The position numbers and the translations under genes are program-made. Under the pieces are notes generated by a model, which saw only the letters and a program-made list of their open reading frames with translations, made no database searches and had not been told where the DNA came from. This document shows positions 8,233 through 17,252 of a stretch of DNA of 54,472 nucleotides, piece by piece; positions within the stretch are counted from its first letter, which is position 1; each line of letters begins with the position of its first letter. The DNA is taken from the NCBI GenBank assembly GCA_019911805.1, contig JAIOJV010000099.1, positions 1-54,472 of the forward strand, in the 5' to 3' direction. Source of the stretch: Gammaproteobacteria bacterium. Its GTDB lineage: Bacteria > Pseudomonadota > Gammaproteobacteria > Thiohalobacterales > Thiohalobacteraceae.

Positions 8233-9309
8233 CTAGCGGGCGTCCGACTGCGCGGCGAGGTCAGTCGCCAGCATGGCGATGTCGTGCAGCAGCTGTTCGA
8301 TCTCACCCTGCGCCTGCATCCGACCGAGCTGCTGGAACAACTTCTCCTTACGCTTGGCGACGAGGCGCGCCACCAGCAGCACGCCGGTGACCATATCCTG
8401 CTTGCGCTCGCGGGCCAGCGCCCGTGCGTCCGGTGCCGTATTGAGCATGAGCTCCAGCCAGCGCTCAGCCTGTCCGGTGGAGGCCTTGCGGATGCGCCGG
8501 CGCAGCACATCGCCGAACACCTGCGCGTCGTGATATTCACCGAGCAGATTCTGCAGCCGCTGCAGGCGCCGCACAACGGACTCACAGCCCTTGCTCTCGG
8601 CGCGCAGCGGTGCGAGCAGATAGCGGATGCGCTTGCCGTAGATGCGCGCCGCGTGCACCTGGTCCTCGTCCTCGCGCGTCTCGATGTGGTGCAGATGGAA
8701 GGCCAGCTCGTCGACCAGCTCCGTGAGATGATCGGCGCACAGATGTCCCAGCGATGCACCAGGTGACGCGCCAGCGACGGCCGTATCCAAGGCCTCGTTG
8801 TGGGCCAGCACCTCGCACAGCCGTTGATCGATGTAGCCGAAATCCTCCAGTACGTCGTTGCGCAGCTCGCGATAGGCCTCGGCGGTACGCAACTCGATCT
8901 GCCGCAGCAGCCAGCGGAAACCCAGCGCCCCCTCACCACGCACCTGCCGTTCCTGACGGCGCAACCAGTCGAGCTGCACCTCGCTGTCGCGCGCCTCACT
9001 GGTGTCGCGCGCCAGCCGGCGCATGCGCTTGCGCAGTTTTTTGGGCAGCGAGGGGAAGGCCTCTGGATAGGCATCGAGGGTACTGCGCAGCTGACGCAGG
9101 CCGACGCGGAAGTCGTGCAGCGCCTCTCCGTCGGGGTGCTTGGTCAGGCGCAGGTGTCCTTCACGTACCTTGTCGAGCTGCACCGAGGCGATGATGGCTG
9201 CGGCCCGCGTCGCGGGCATGGCCAGCAGTGGCGCCATCGGGTTGGGCGTCTCACTCGTGGGCAGGGTGAGCCTGGTGTCGTCCATCGACTGCTCCGCGGT
9301 CCGGGTCAT
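8233..9309 (-). CDS. CHAD domain protein (polyphosphate-binding type)
   Basis: The 358-residue product is an all-helical CHAD (conserved histidine alpha-helical) domain protein. The family signature appears in two halves: EALHDFRVGLRQLRSTLDAY near residue 65, and DQVHAARIYGKRIRYLLAPL near residue 220. Regularly placed His, Arg and Lys residues would form the positively charged groove that binds inorganic polyphosphate. No CYTH triphosphatase domain is fused to it, unlike many relatives. The start at 9309 is preceded by GGGGA; the frame extends further upstream only through repeat-derived sequence, which I exclude. It stands alone, convergent with the secreted-protein gene. The exact role is unknown. 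Confidence 0.85.
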   Translation of the reverse strand: MTRTAEQSMDDTRLTLPTSETPNPMAPLLAMPATRAAAIIASVQLDKVREGHLRLTKHPDGEALHDFRVGLRQLRSTLDAYPEAFPSLPKKLRKRMRRLARDTSEARDSEVQLDWLRRQERQVRGEGALGFRWLLRQIELRTAEAYRELRNDVLEDFGYIDQRLCEVLAHNEALDTAVAGASPGASLGHLCADHLTELVDELAFHLHHIETREDEDQVHAARIYGKRIRYLLAPLRAESKGCESVVRRLQRLQNLLGEYHDAQVFGDVLRRRIRKASTGQAERWLELMLNTAPDARALARERKQDMVTGVLLVARLVAKRKEKLFQQLGRMQAQGEIEQLLHDIAMLATDLAAQSDAR

Positions 9310-9489
9310 GGTCGAATCCCCATCAAGATTGGTCGAGGGACCGGGCCTGTCAAGGCGCGGACGGTGAAAGGCGCGGATTCTACCCTCTGGGAGAGCTGGC
9401 TGGCCAGGGCGCAAAATGCACGGCACGGTGGGTCGAATGTCCTCGACAGACTGCGGCTGCGTCGGGGCGCAGCCTGCATGCCGCGCCCC

Positions 9490-9595
9490 GCAAAGCATAT
9501 GGCCACGGAAACACACGGAAGTACACGGAATGCAAAACCCGCCACATCCCCGCCTTTCGCGTGTTTCCGTGTGTTTCCGTGGCCATATGCTTTGC
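9490..9595. repeat. CACGGAA inverted-repeat element, copy A
   Basis: Two perfect 31-bp arms (9490-9520 and 9565-9595) are separated by 44 bp. The inner part of each arm is the shared GGCCACGGAAACACACGGAA unit. The outer 11 bp (GCAAAGCATAT) are mirrored here but not found in other copies. The loop starts with ATGCAAAACCC, close to the loop of copy G. The element lies in the 315-bp gap between the CHAD gene start and the tesA stop; I see no gene in that gap. Confidence 0.9.
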
Positions 9596-9624
9596 GCGCG
9601 GTAGCCATCGTGCGGCCGCGCTGC

Positions 9625-10269
9625 TCAGTCCCCCGTGTCCAGCAGCGGCTCGAGTTCCGGCCAGACGATATCAAGCATGTGAGCCTGGGCCTCGGCGCGC
9701 GGATGGATACGGTCGGGCTGCATGAGACCTGGCCGGGTGGCGATACCGTCGAGCAGAAAGGGCACCAGCGCCACCCGCTCCTGGGCGGCGAGTTGCGGAA
9801 ACATCGCGGCGAAGGCCTCGGTGTAGGTGCGGCCGTAGTTGGGCGGCAGACGCATGCCGACCAGCAGCACCCGGGTACCAGCGGCGTGCGCGGTGCGGAT
9901 GATCGTGCGCAGATTATCGCGGGTCTGGTCGATACCGAGCCCGCGCAGGCCGTCGTTGCCACCGAGCTCCACGATCACCACGGCATAGGCCTCCCGTGCC
10001 AGCAGATCCGGCAGGCGCGCCCGGCCGCCGGCGCTGGTCTCGCCACTGACGCTGGCGTTGACGACCTGCTGCGGCAGGCCGTGCTCACGCAGCCGCCGCT
10101 GCAGCAGCGCCACCCAGCCCTCCTCGATTCGGATACCATAGGCGGCGCTCAAGCTGTCGCCGAGAACCAGGATGCGCGGCGCACGGTCAGACTGGGCATC
10201 CACCGCACCGTCGGCCTGCGCCACCCAGGCCAGGCTCCAAAGGACCCACATGGAAAAGACTGCTCTCAT
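9625..10269 (-). CDS. tesA: TesA-type GDSL arylesterase/lysophospholipase/thioesterase I
   Basis: This 214-residue exported SGNH hydrolase has an N-terminal signal peptide (FSMWVLWSLAWVAQA). Block I is LVLGDSLSAAYG with the nucleophilic Ser, an Asn-containing GGNDGLRG gives block III, and the C-terminal DRIHP supplies the catalytic Asp and His. It acts in the periplasm on acyl esters and thioesters. The start at 10269 keeps a basic residue before the hydrophobic stretch. A second ATG at 10251 overlaps the start codon of the divergent ABC gene. The TesA-YbbA-YbbP arrangement is the one known from Escherichia coli and many other Gammaproteobacteria. Confidence 0.92.
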   Translation of the reverse strand: MRAVFSMWVLWSLAWVAQADGAVDAQSDRAPRILVLGDSLSAAYGIRIEEGWVALLQRRLREHGLPQQVVNASVSGETSAGGRARLPDLLAREAYAVVIVELGGNDGLRGLGIDQTRDNLRTIIRTAHAAGTRVLLVGMRLPPNYGRTYTEAFAAMFPQLAAQERVALVPFLLDGIATRPGLMQPDRIHPRAEAQAHMLDIVWPELEPLLDTGD

Positions 10270-10933
10270 TACGGTGCATCAGCTCAGCAAAGTCGTACCG
10301 ATCGGCGGTGGTACCCTGACGATCCTGGACAAAGTCGACCTGGAGATCAATCGCGGCGACAGCGTCGCCATCCTCGGTGCATCCGGCTCGGGCAAGTCCA
10401 CCCTGCTGGGACTGCTGGCCGGTCTGGATGTTCCCAGCGACGGCGAAGTGTGGGTCGGCGAGGTCTGCATCAGCCGTCTGGACGAGGACGGCCGCGCGCG
10501 CGCGCGCGCCGGACAGATCGGTTTCGTGTTCCAGACGTTCCAGCTGCTGCCCAGCCTCACGGCCGTCGAGAACGTCATGCTGCCGTTGGAGCTCGCCGGG
10601 CGACGCGATGCCGGCGAATATGCCCGCGACTGGCTGGGGCGCGTCGGCCTCGCCGACCGCCTCGACCACTATCCGCGCCAGCTCTCGGGCGGCGAACAGC
10701 AACGCGTCGCCATCGCCCGCGCCTTCGTCGCGCGGCCCGCATTGCTGTTCGCCGACGAACCCACCGGCAACCTCGACAGCGTCACCGGAGCACGCATCAT
10801 CGAGCTGCTGTTCGAGCTCAACCGCGACCAGCAGACCACACTGGTGCTGGTCACCCACGACCCCTCACTGGCGGAGCGCTGCCGGCGCCACGTGCAGCTC
10901 GATGCCGGCCGCGCGACGGAGCGGCCACGATGA
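10250..10933 (+). CDS. ybbA: YbbA-type ABC transporter ATP-binding protein
   Basis: This 227-residue nucleotide-binding subunit belongs to the LolD/MacB class. Walker A is GASGSGKST, the signature is LSGGEQQRVAIARA, and Walker B with the D-loop is LLFADEPTGNLD. The ATG at 10250 has AAAGGA upstream. The stop overlaps the ATG of the permease gene (ATGA), so the two form one unit. It is expected to power the FtsX-like permease at the inner membrane, but its cargo is not known. The coding sequence contains a (CG)8 tract at 10493-10508, unusual for its length. Confidence 0.92.
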   Translation: MEKTALITVHQLSKVVPIGGGTLTILDKVDLEINRGDSVAILGASGSGKSTLLGLLAGLDVPSDGEVWVGEVCISRLDEDGRARARAGQIGFVFQTFQLLPSLTAVENVMLPLELAGRRDAGEYARDWLGRVGLADRLDHYPRQLSGGEQQRVAIARAFVARPALLFADEPTGNLDSVTGARIIELLFELNRDQQTTLVLVTHDPSLAERCRRHVQLDAGRATERPR

Positions 10934-13434
10934 CCGGCAGCGGCCGGCTACGGCTCGCCTGGCGGCTGCTGCGCCGCGATGGGCGTGCCGGCGAGTTGCA
11001 CGCGCTGCTGTTCGCGCTCGCCGTCGCCGCCGCCACGACCACCGCCGTCACCGCCTTCTCCGAGCGGCTGACGCGCGCGCTGGGCCAGCAGACCACGGAA
11101 CTGCTCGGTGCCGACCTGGTGCTCGAGGGCTCGACGCCGGCACGTGCCGAACTGCTGGACGAGGCCCGGCGGCGCGGCCTGCGTCACACGCAGTCGGTGG
11201 AATTCGCCAGCATGGCGGTGGCCGACCACGGCCTGCAGCTGGTCAGCGTCAAAGCGGTCGCCGCCGACTATCCGCTGCGCGGCGCGGTGCGCATCGCGGA
11301 CGCGCCCTTCGGCACCGAACGGCCCGCCGAGACGATGCCCGCGCCGGGCACGCTGTGGGCGGAATCACGGCTGTTCGGCGCGCTGCAACTCGCCCTGGAT
11401 GACCGGCTGCGCATCGGCGACGCCGAGTTCCGCATCGCCGGCGTACTCGGTTTCGAACCCAGCCGCGGCGGCGATTTCCTCAATCTCTCGCCGCGCGTCC
11501 TGATGCGCGTCGACGACCTGCCGCGCACCGGTGTGATCCAGCCTGGCAGTCGCGTCACCTATCGCACGCTGTTCGCCGGTGACGAACTGGCCGTGGCGCG
11601 CTACCGTGACTGGTTGCAGCCGCGACTCGGCGAGCAGGAACATCTGCAGGAGGCACGCACCGGCCGGCCGGCGATCGGCAACGCACTGGACAAGGCCGAG
11701 CAATACCTCGGCCTGGCGAGTCTCGTCGCCATCGGGCTGGCCGGCGTGGCAGTGGCGATGGCGGTACGGCGCTACAGCGCACGCCATTACGATGTCAGTG
11801 CCATGCTGCGCTGCCTGGGCGCGGTGCAGGCCGACATCCTCGCACTGTATCTGTGGCAGATGCTGCTGCTGGGGCTGGCGGGCAGTCTGACGGGCGCCGC
11901 ACTCGGCTGGATCGCACAGTACGGGCTGGTGGCGCTGCTCGCCGAATTGTTCCCGCTGACGCCACCGGCCGCCGGGCCGCTGCCACTGCTGGTCGGCACC
12001 GCCACCGGTCTGATCACCCTGGTCGGCTTCGCACTGCCGCCCGTGCTGCGGCTGCAGCGGGTGCCGCCGCTGCGCGTGTTGCGCCGCGACCTGGCACCCA
12101 GCCCGCCGCGCGCCTGGCTGGTCTACGGGCTGGCGATCGCGACGCTGCTCGGCCTGATGGGGTATTACACCGGCGATGCGCGTCTGACGCTCAGTCTCGC
12201 TGCCGGCACGGCCGGGATCGCCCTGCTGATGCTGGGCGCGGCCGCCGCCCTGCTCGCCGCGAGCCATCGGCTGCGACACCGCGTCGGCACGGCCTGGCGC
12301 TTCGGCATCAACAGCCTGTGGCGCCGCAGCGCCGCCAGCGCCGGGCAGATCTTCGCCTTCGGTCTGGTGCTGATGGCGATGAGCGTGACTCTGCTGCTGC
12401 GCACCGATCTGCTGGAGAGCTGGCAGGCACAGTTGCCGGCGGACACGCCCAACTACTTCGCCATCAACATCCTGCCCGCAGACCAGGCCGCCTGGATGGC
12501 GTTCATGCAGGCCGCGGGTATCGACGGCGCACCGGTGTACCCCGTGGTGCGCGGCCGCCTCACCGCGATCAACGGCGAACCGATGCGGGCGGCGGTGACC
12601 AAGGAGGCGCAGGACAGCAATGCCCTGCACCGCGACCTGAACCTGACCTGGAGTACCGACCTGCCGGCGGACAACCGCATCCTCGCCGGCCGCTGGTTCG
12701 CGGCTACCGAACAGGGTACGGCGGACGCCGCCGCGGTGTCGGTGGAACAGCAGCTGGCCGAACGCCTCGGTATCCGGCTGGGCGACACCCTGGAGTTCCT
12801 GATCGCGGGGCAGACGCTGACAGCGACGGTCACCAGCCTGCGCAGCGTCGAGTGGGATTCCTTCCGGCCGAACTTCTACATGATCTTTCCGCCCGGTGCG
12901 CTGGACGCCTTTCCGATGACGGCCATGACCAGTTTCCATCTGGCTGCAGCGCAGCGCGGCCTGCTGCCGCGCCTGGTGGAGCGCTTCCCGGCCGTGACCG
13001 TGCTGGACGTGGAGGTGCTGCTCAACGAGGTGCGACGCATCCTCGAACAGGTGACGCTGGCGATCGAGTACATCCTTGGCTTCGTGCTGCTGGCCAGCCT
13101 CGCCGTGCTGCTCGCCGTGCTGGCCGCGAGTCACGACGAGCGCCTGCACGAGGGCGCGCTGCTGCGCGCCCTGGGCGCCAGCCGCCGCCAGGTGCGCGCC
13201 GGACATGTTGCCGAGTTCGCACTGATCGGCCTGCTCGCCGGACTGCTCGCCGCCGCCGGCTGCGAGTTGGTGATCTGGCTGCTCTACACCCAGGTCTTCC
13301 ATCTCGACTACGCCTGGAAGTGGCCGGTGTGGATCGCGGCACCACTGACCGGCGCACTCGCGATCGCCGCCGCCGGCTACCTCACGACGCGGCAGGTGCT
13401 GTCGACGAGTCCGTTGCTGCTGCTGCGGGATTGA
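10930..13434 (+). CDS. ybbP: YbbP-type FtsX-like ABC permease
   Basis: The 834-residue protein has the YbbP/FtsX plan. It has an N-terminal membrane segment (ALLFALAVAAATTTAVTAF), a large periplasmic domain, a block of helices near residues 260-450 (including LVAIGLAGVAVAMAVRRYSA), a second periplasmic domain, and C-terminal helices ending in ITDR-type repeats with LGASRRQVR. It pairs with the ATPase encoded immediately upstream through an ATGA overlap. Together they form a type VII-like mechanotransmission complex. Its link to TesA is by gene order only. A G+C-rich hairpin follows the stop. Confidence 0.92.
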   Translation: MTGSGRLRLAWRLLRRDGRAGELHALLFALAVAAATTTAVTAFSERLTRALGQQTTELLGADLVLEGSTPARAELLDEARRRGLRHTQSVEFASMAVADHGLQLVSVKAVAADYPLRGAVRIADAPFGTERPAETMPAPGTLWAESRLFGALQLALDDRLRIGDAEFRIAGVLGFEPSRGGDFLNLSPRVLMRVDDLPRTGVIQPGSRVTYRTLFAGDELAVARYRDWLQPRLGEQEHLQEARTGRPAIGNALDKAEQYLGLASLVAIGLAGVAVAMAVRRYSARHYDVSAMLRCLGAVQADILALYLWQMLLLGLAGSLTGAALGWIAQYGLVALLAELFPLTPPAAGPLPLLVGTATGLITLVGFALPPVLRLQRVPPLRVLRRDLAPSPPRAWLVYGLAIATLLGLMGYYTGDARLTLSLAAGTAGIALLMLGAAAALLAASHRLRHRVGTAWRFGINSLWRRSAASAGQIFAFGLVLMAMSVTLLLRTDLLESWQAQLPADTPNYFAINILPADQAAWMAFMQAAGIDGAPVYPVVRGRLTAINGEPMRAAVTKEAQDSNALHRDLNLTWSTDLPADNRILAGRWFAATEQGTADAAAVSVEQQLAERLGIRLGDTLEFLIAGQTLTATVTSLRSVEWDSFRPNFYMIFPPGALDAFPMTAMTSFHLAAAQRGLLPRLVERFPAVTVLDVEVLLNEVRRILEQVTLAIEYILGFVLLASLAVLLAVLAASHDERLHEGALLRALGASRRQVRAGHVAEFALIGLLAGLLAAAGCELVIWLLYTQVFHLDYAWKWPVWIAAPLTGALAIAAAGYLTTRQVLSTSPLLLLRD

Positions 13435-13443
13435 ACAGGTGTC

Positions 13444-13476
13444 GAACCCCCGCGCGCCGAACGGGGTGCGGGGTTC
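13444..13476 (+). terminator. Possible terminator hairpin after ybbP
   Basis: GAACCCCCGC at 13444 can pair with GCGGGGTTC at 13468-13476, giving a strong stem. No T-tract follows, so it may be a processing or transcript-end hairpin rather than a true intrinsic terminator. Confidence 0.35.
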
Positions 13477-13541
13477 TGTGACGGGTGGGTGCTACGACGG
13501 CGCGAAGTACGCCGCAACCGCCCTGGAATCGTGACGTACGA

Positions 13542-13841
13542 TTATTTTCCGGCCAACTGGCGTGTCGCCTCGGGCGGCTGCAGCTGCTGATTGAGGGTGA
13601 ACCCGGAATCGAAGGCCAGCGCCTGCCAGGACGGCGGGGCACTGCCGCGCTGCACCAGGACCCAGGTGCGACCGGTCTGTTGCTCGAGCAGTACGCTGCC
13701 CGCCTCGTCGGTGCCACCCCCGGTAAGGCGCACGGCGACGATCTGGTAGGTCAGCGGCGGCGGTTCGTACTTCGGCGGCCCCGCCAGCACCGCAACACTC
13801 AGGGCCGCCAGGGCGGTGCCAGCCAGAAATTTCCATGTCAT
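13542..13841 (-). CDS. Small exported protein of unknown function
   Basis: This 99-residue protein has a signal peptide (MTWKFLAGTALAALSVAVLA) followed by a Pro-rich junction (GPPKYEPPPLTYQ). The mature domain of about 75 residues looks beta-rich. The start at 13841 has a GGGAGG site at a good distance; longer readings through the same frame lack this. It is convergent with the ABC permease gene. I do not recognise the family, and no lipobox or cysteine is present. Confidence 0.6.
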   Translation of the reverse strand: MTWKFLAGTALAALSVAVLAGPPKYEPPPLTYQIVAVRLTGGGTDEAGSVLLEQQTGRTWVLVQRGSAPPSWQALAFDSGFTLNQQLQPPEATRQLAGK

Positions 13842-14286
13842 GCCGGGAAGCCTCCCGCAGTGCTGCATTTCACCCCGCTCGAGCACTCGCGCGCAACGCG
13901 CATGCACGCGCCGGGTCTTGAGGGTGTTTGAATGCCTTGAACTCCAAACCATGTCCGACCACCTTCCGTATGAACGGTGTCACCTGCACGCCGCCCTGCG
14001 TCCAGATGGATACACAGCGGCTGAATCCAGGAAGCCGATGCCCGACTCGCGCAGACAATCCACCGGCTACTGCCGGACCTGCCATTCAAGTAACGGGCCA
14101 ACGTGATGGAGCACAAATATCCTTGTCGTCGACCGGGTTGCCGGGCCCGGGCTCGGATCCAGACATGGCGGCCGGCAGGCAGTGGGTATCGACGGGACGG
14201 GCAGGGCAACGTACACTCCACCGTGTTGTAGACGGAGACATGTGTCATAAACCCGTCACAGCCGCCGTACCCTTGCCGTCGATCAT
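13842..14286. other. Gap without a recognised gene
   Basis: About 445 bp before the ompA-family promoter hold no frame with convincing coding features. Short frames here have neither ribosome-binding sites nor recognisable domains. The stretch probably holds the promoters of the two divergent genes. Confidence 0.5.
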
Positions 14287-14314
14287 TTGACAGACGGCGT
14301 ATGTCTCCTATGCT
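14287..14314 (+). promoter_or_regulatory. Sigma70-type promoter for the OmpA-family gene
   Basis: A perfect TTGACA -35 hexamer at 14287-14292 is followed after 16 bp by TATGCT at 14309-14314. Transcription would start near 14321, leaving a leader of about 140 nt before the ATG at 14462, room enough for post-transcriptional control of an abundant envelope protein. Confidence 0.6.
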
Positions 14315-14461
14315 GTGTCTTATGGAGGTCGCAGGGACTGCGCCATTGTTTGAAGTACTGCCCATTCCCTGTCGTACACGCACCCCTACCGAGTTACCGG
14401 CCCGATCGCGGACCACCGGCACATCGTCCGGGATCCGATTTTCAGCTAAGGAGAAGCAACC

Positions 14462-15121
14462 ATGAAGACCACCAACAACAATCGAACCCTGTACACAACC
14501 CTGCTGACCACCCTGTTCACGGCGGGGCTGGCGCTCGCCACACCGGCAGCCGCGGATTCCCACCAGGGTTACGCCGCCAATTCTGGCAACACCATCTGGC
14601 GCAGCGCTTTCGGGGAATGCTGGCACACCTCCTCCTGGACCAAGGACAAGGCCATCGCCGAATGCGAGCCGCACCTGATCGCCAAGGTCGAGGAACCGGC
14701 ACCGGTCGCAGTCGCACCCGAGCCCCGGCGGACCGTGGTGCGCATCAGTCTCGAGTCCGACACCTACTTTGGCTTCGACAAGGCCGAACTGACCGACTCC
14801 GGCAAGGCCAAGCTCGACGAGATGGCCGCCGAACTGGCCGGCAAGAAGGATCCACGCATCCAGATCACCGGCTACACCGACCGCATCGGCAGCGAGGCCT
14901 ACAATATGGGCCTGTCGCAGCGCCGCGCCGACGCCGTGAAGACCTATCTCGCGGGCAAGGGTATCCAGACCGATATCATGGAGACTGCCGCCATGGGTCC
15001 GAAAAACCCGGTAGTGAACTGTGAGGGCATGACCGGGCGGGCGCTGATCGAATGCCTGGGGCCGAACCGTCGTACCGAGGTGGAATTCTCGGCATTCGAG
15101 GTGGTGGAAGAGACACAGTAA
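14462..15121 (+). CDS. OmpA-family periplasmic/outer-membrane peptidoglycan-binding protein
   Basis: The 219-residue product has a signal peptide (TTLFTAGLALATPAAA). A short linker carries the ECWHT and AECEPH cysteines. A C-terminal OmpA/MotB domain runs from about residue 90 to 210: FGFDKAELTDSGKAKLDE, then ITGYTDRIGSEAYNMGLSQRRA with the peptidoglycan-contacting Asp and Arg, then NRRTEVEF. There is no beta-barrel, so it is likely a periplasmic or lipid-independent linker to peptidoglycan. TAAGGAG lies before the ATG. A strong promoter lies upstream and a repeat element directly downstream, convergent with der. Confidence 0.88.
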   Translation: MKTTNNNRTLYTTLLTTLFTAGLALATPAAADSHQGYAANSGNTIWRSAFGECWHTSSWTKDKAIAECEPHLIAKVEEPAPVAVAPEPRRTVVRISLESDTYFGFDKAELTDSGKAKLDEMAAELAGKKDPRIQITGYTDRIGSEAYNMGLSQRRADAVKTYLAGKGIQTDIMETAAMGPKNPVVNCEGMTGRALIECLGPNRRTEVEFSAFEVVEETQ

Positions 15122-15131
15122 CCTGGTGGCG

Positions 15132-15487
15132 GGTGAGGCGTGAGGCGTGAGGAGAAAAATAAAACCCATCTCTGGCCACGGAACCACACGGAAAAACACA
15201 GAAAAATTCACTGAGCAAAAGCCCAGTTTGTGAGCATGAGGGTTACCGGGTCCGATGGTGAGTTCGCACTTCCATCAGAACCGGTAACCCTCACTTTTTT
15301 AAGTCAGGTGTCAGATCAAGTCGAAACTACTTCATGTAAAAGCCCTGGTGGTAACCGGGCAGCTTGCTTGCTGGGATTTTGCAAAAGCCCTTTTCCGTGT
15401 TGTTCCGTGTGCTTCCGTGGCTAAAAAAGGTTTGTCTTTTACGCCTCACTCCTCACTCCTCACGCCTCACGCCTAACACCTAGCACC
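15132..15487. repeat. Nested inverted-repeat element, copy B
   Basis: Inner arms of CACGGAA units (15174-15206 and 15391-15421) lie inside outer arms of 7-bp units: GTGAGGC-type at 15132-15154 and CCTCACT/CCTCACG-type at 15442-15487. The loop contains GAGCAAAAGCCCAG. It also holds a smaller inverted pair, GAGGGTTACCGG at 15239-15250 and CCGGTAACCCTC at 15281-15292. The element fills the space between the convergent ompA-family and der genes. I see no gene in it. Confidence 0.88.
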
Positions 15488-15493
15488 CTTGCT

Positions 15494-16894
15494 TCAGCCC
15501 TTCTTCTTGATATGGCGCACCATGCGCTTGCGCTTCGCCTGCTGTCGCGGTGTGAGTTTGTTGCGCCGGTCCTTGAAGGGGTTCTCGCCGGTGCGGAATT
15601 CGATGCGTACCGGGGTACCGACGATGTCGAGCGCCTTGCGGAAGACATTCACCAGATAGCGCTGGTAGGCCTCGGGGACGTGCTCGGTCTGGTTGCCGTG
15701 GATAATGATCAGTGGCGGATTCTGCCCGCCCTGGTGGGCGTAGCGCAGCTTGATGCGACGGCCCTGCACCAGGGGCGGCTGATGCGCGAACACCGCCTGT
15801 TCGAGGATACGCGTGAGCTGCGGCGTGGAAAACTTCGTCGTGGCCGAGCGGTAGCAGCGCCGTACTGCACTGAACAGGTCGCCGACACCCGAACCGTGTA
15901 GCGCGGAGACGAAGTGGAACTCGGCGAAACCGATGAACGGCAGGCGCCGGTCGAGTTCCTGGCGAATCCAGTTGCGCGCGTCCGGGTCGAGGCCGTCCCA
16001 CTTGTTGATCGCCACCACCAGCGCACGCCCGGAATCGGCGGCGTAGCCGGCCAGCGTCGCATCCTGCTCGCTCAAGCCCGCGTGCGCATCCAGCACCAGG
16101 ATCACCACGTGCGCCGCCTCCATGGCCTGGAGCGCCTTGATGACACTGAACTTCTCGATGGCCTCACTGACGCGGGCGCGGCGTCGCACGCCGGCGGTGT
16201 CGATCAGGGTATAGCGCTGCCCGTCACGCTCGAAGGGTACGTAGATGCTGTCGCGGGTGGTACCGGGCTGGTCGAAAGTGACCACGCGTTCCTCGCCGAG
16301 GATGCGGTTGAGCAAGGTGGACTTGCCGACGTTGGGGCGGCCGACCAGGGCGATGCGGATACTGTCATCGTGCTCCGGCGCGGCCGCCTCGCCAACCTCC
16401 GGCTCCGGCAGGCCGGTCAGTACACGATCCATCAGCTGCGGCACGCCCTGGCCGTGGGCGGCGGCAATGGGCAACGGCTCGCCCAGCCCCAGGCGATGAA
16501 ACTCCGCGGTGACCACCGCACTGTTGCAGCCATCGACCTTATTGACCACCAGGGTGACGGACTTGCCGGCGCGGCGCAGGCGTGTGGCGATGGCCTCATC
16601 GGTGACGGTCAGACCAGCGTGCGCATCCACCATGAACAACACGACATCGGCCTCCTCCACCGCCAGCCAGGACTGCTTGGCCATGAGTGCGTCGATGCCG
16701 GTCTCGTCGCCGGACAGACCGCCGGTATCGACCACCAGATAGGGCCGCCCGCCGAGTTTGCCCTCGCCGTACTTACGGTCGCGCGTCAGTCCAGGGGTAC
16801 CCGCGACCAGCGCGTCACGGCTGCGCGTGAGCACATTGAACAGTGTCGATTTGCCGACGTTGGGACGACCGACCAGGGCGATGACGGGAAGCAT
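15494..16894 (-). CDS. der: Ribosome-assembly GTPase Der (EngA)
   Basis: This 466-residue protein has two GTPase domains in tandem, each with a perfect P-loop GRPNVGKST (near residues 9 and 186). G4 motifs are NKVD in the first domain and NKWD in the second, and DTAGVRRR marks the second G3. A C-terminal KH-like domain ends in a Lys/Arg-rich tail. Der drives late 50S ribosome assembly. The ATG at 16894 follows poor ribosome-binding sequence because the left heptamer arm of a repeat element starts about 10 bp upstream. The stop lies right next to another heptamer array. bamB normally abuts der; here a 340-bp element separates them. Confidence 0.97.
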   Translation of the reverse strand: MLPVIALVGRPNVGKSTLFNVLTRSRDALVAGTPGLTRDRKYGEGKLGGRPYLVVDTGGLSGDETGIDALMAKQSWLAVEEADVVLFMVDAHAGLTVTDEAIATRLRRAGKSVTLVVNKVDGCNSAVVTAEFHRLGLGEPLPIAAAHGQGVPQLMDRVLTGLPEPEVGEAAAPEHDDSIRIALVGRPNVGKSTLLNRILGEERVVTFDQPGTTRDSIYVPFERDGQRYTLIDTAGVRRRARVSEAIEKFSVIKALQAMEAAHVVILVLDAHAGLSEQDATLAGYAADSGRALVVAINKWDGLDPDARNWIRQELDRRLPFIGFAEFHFVSALHGSGVGDLFSAVRRCYRSATTKFSTPQLTRILEQAVFAHQPPLVQGRRIKLRYAHQGGQNPPLIIIHGNQTEHVPEAYQRYLVNVFRKALDIVGTPVRIEFRTGENPFKDRRNKLTPRQQAKRKRMVRHIKKKG

Positions 16895-16903
16895 AGGAAT
16901 CTT

Positions 16904-17252
16904 AGGGGCCAGGGGGCTGGGGGCTGACGACCGGAGAATGGACTTTGGACAGCATGGCGCTTACGTACGCTGATGTCCCGGAAAATGGCCACGGAAGCAC
17001 ACGGAATGACACGGAAAAAGACTCACTGTACAAAGCCCGGAAACCAAACCGTGGGTGATGATCCTGAGTTTACATCGTAACTTCTTTCCGTGTTGTTCCG
17101 TGAATTCCGTGGCCTAGAAGGAAGGGTTTGAGTACGTGCCATCAGACCTTGGATATGGAACACCCGCTCCACACGGCGTATCACTCGCGCATTGCGCCTG
17201 CTGGCGGGTAGTTTTCCATCCTCGTCCCTGGTCCCTAGTCCCCAGCCCCTCT
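16904..17252. repeat. Nested inverted-repeat element, copy C, between bamB and der
   Basis: Inner CACGGAA arms lie at 16987-17020 and 17084-17114. Outer heptamer arms are GGGGCTG-type (16904-16927) and CTCGTCC/CTGGTCC/CTAGTCC/CCAGCCC (17221-17252). The right heptamer arm encodes the last residues and the TAG stop of bamB. The loop contains TACAAAGCCCGG. It fills the whole 340-bp gap between bamB and der; no gene is visible in it. Confidence 0.88.

Noticed and set aside
13838-15211. Minus-strand frame of 457 residues across the ompA-family gene
   Set aside because: It runs through two real genes and a repeat, with low-complexity translation and no start signals.
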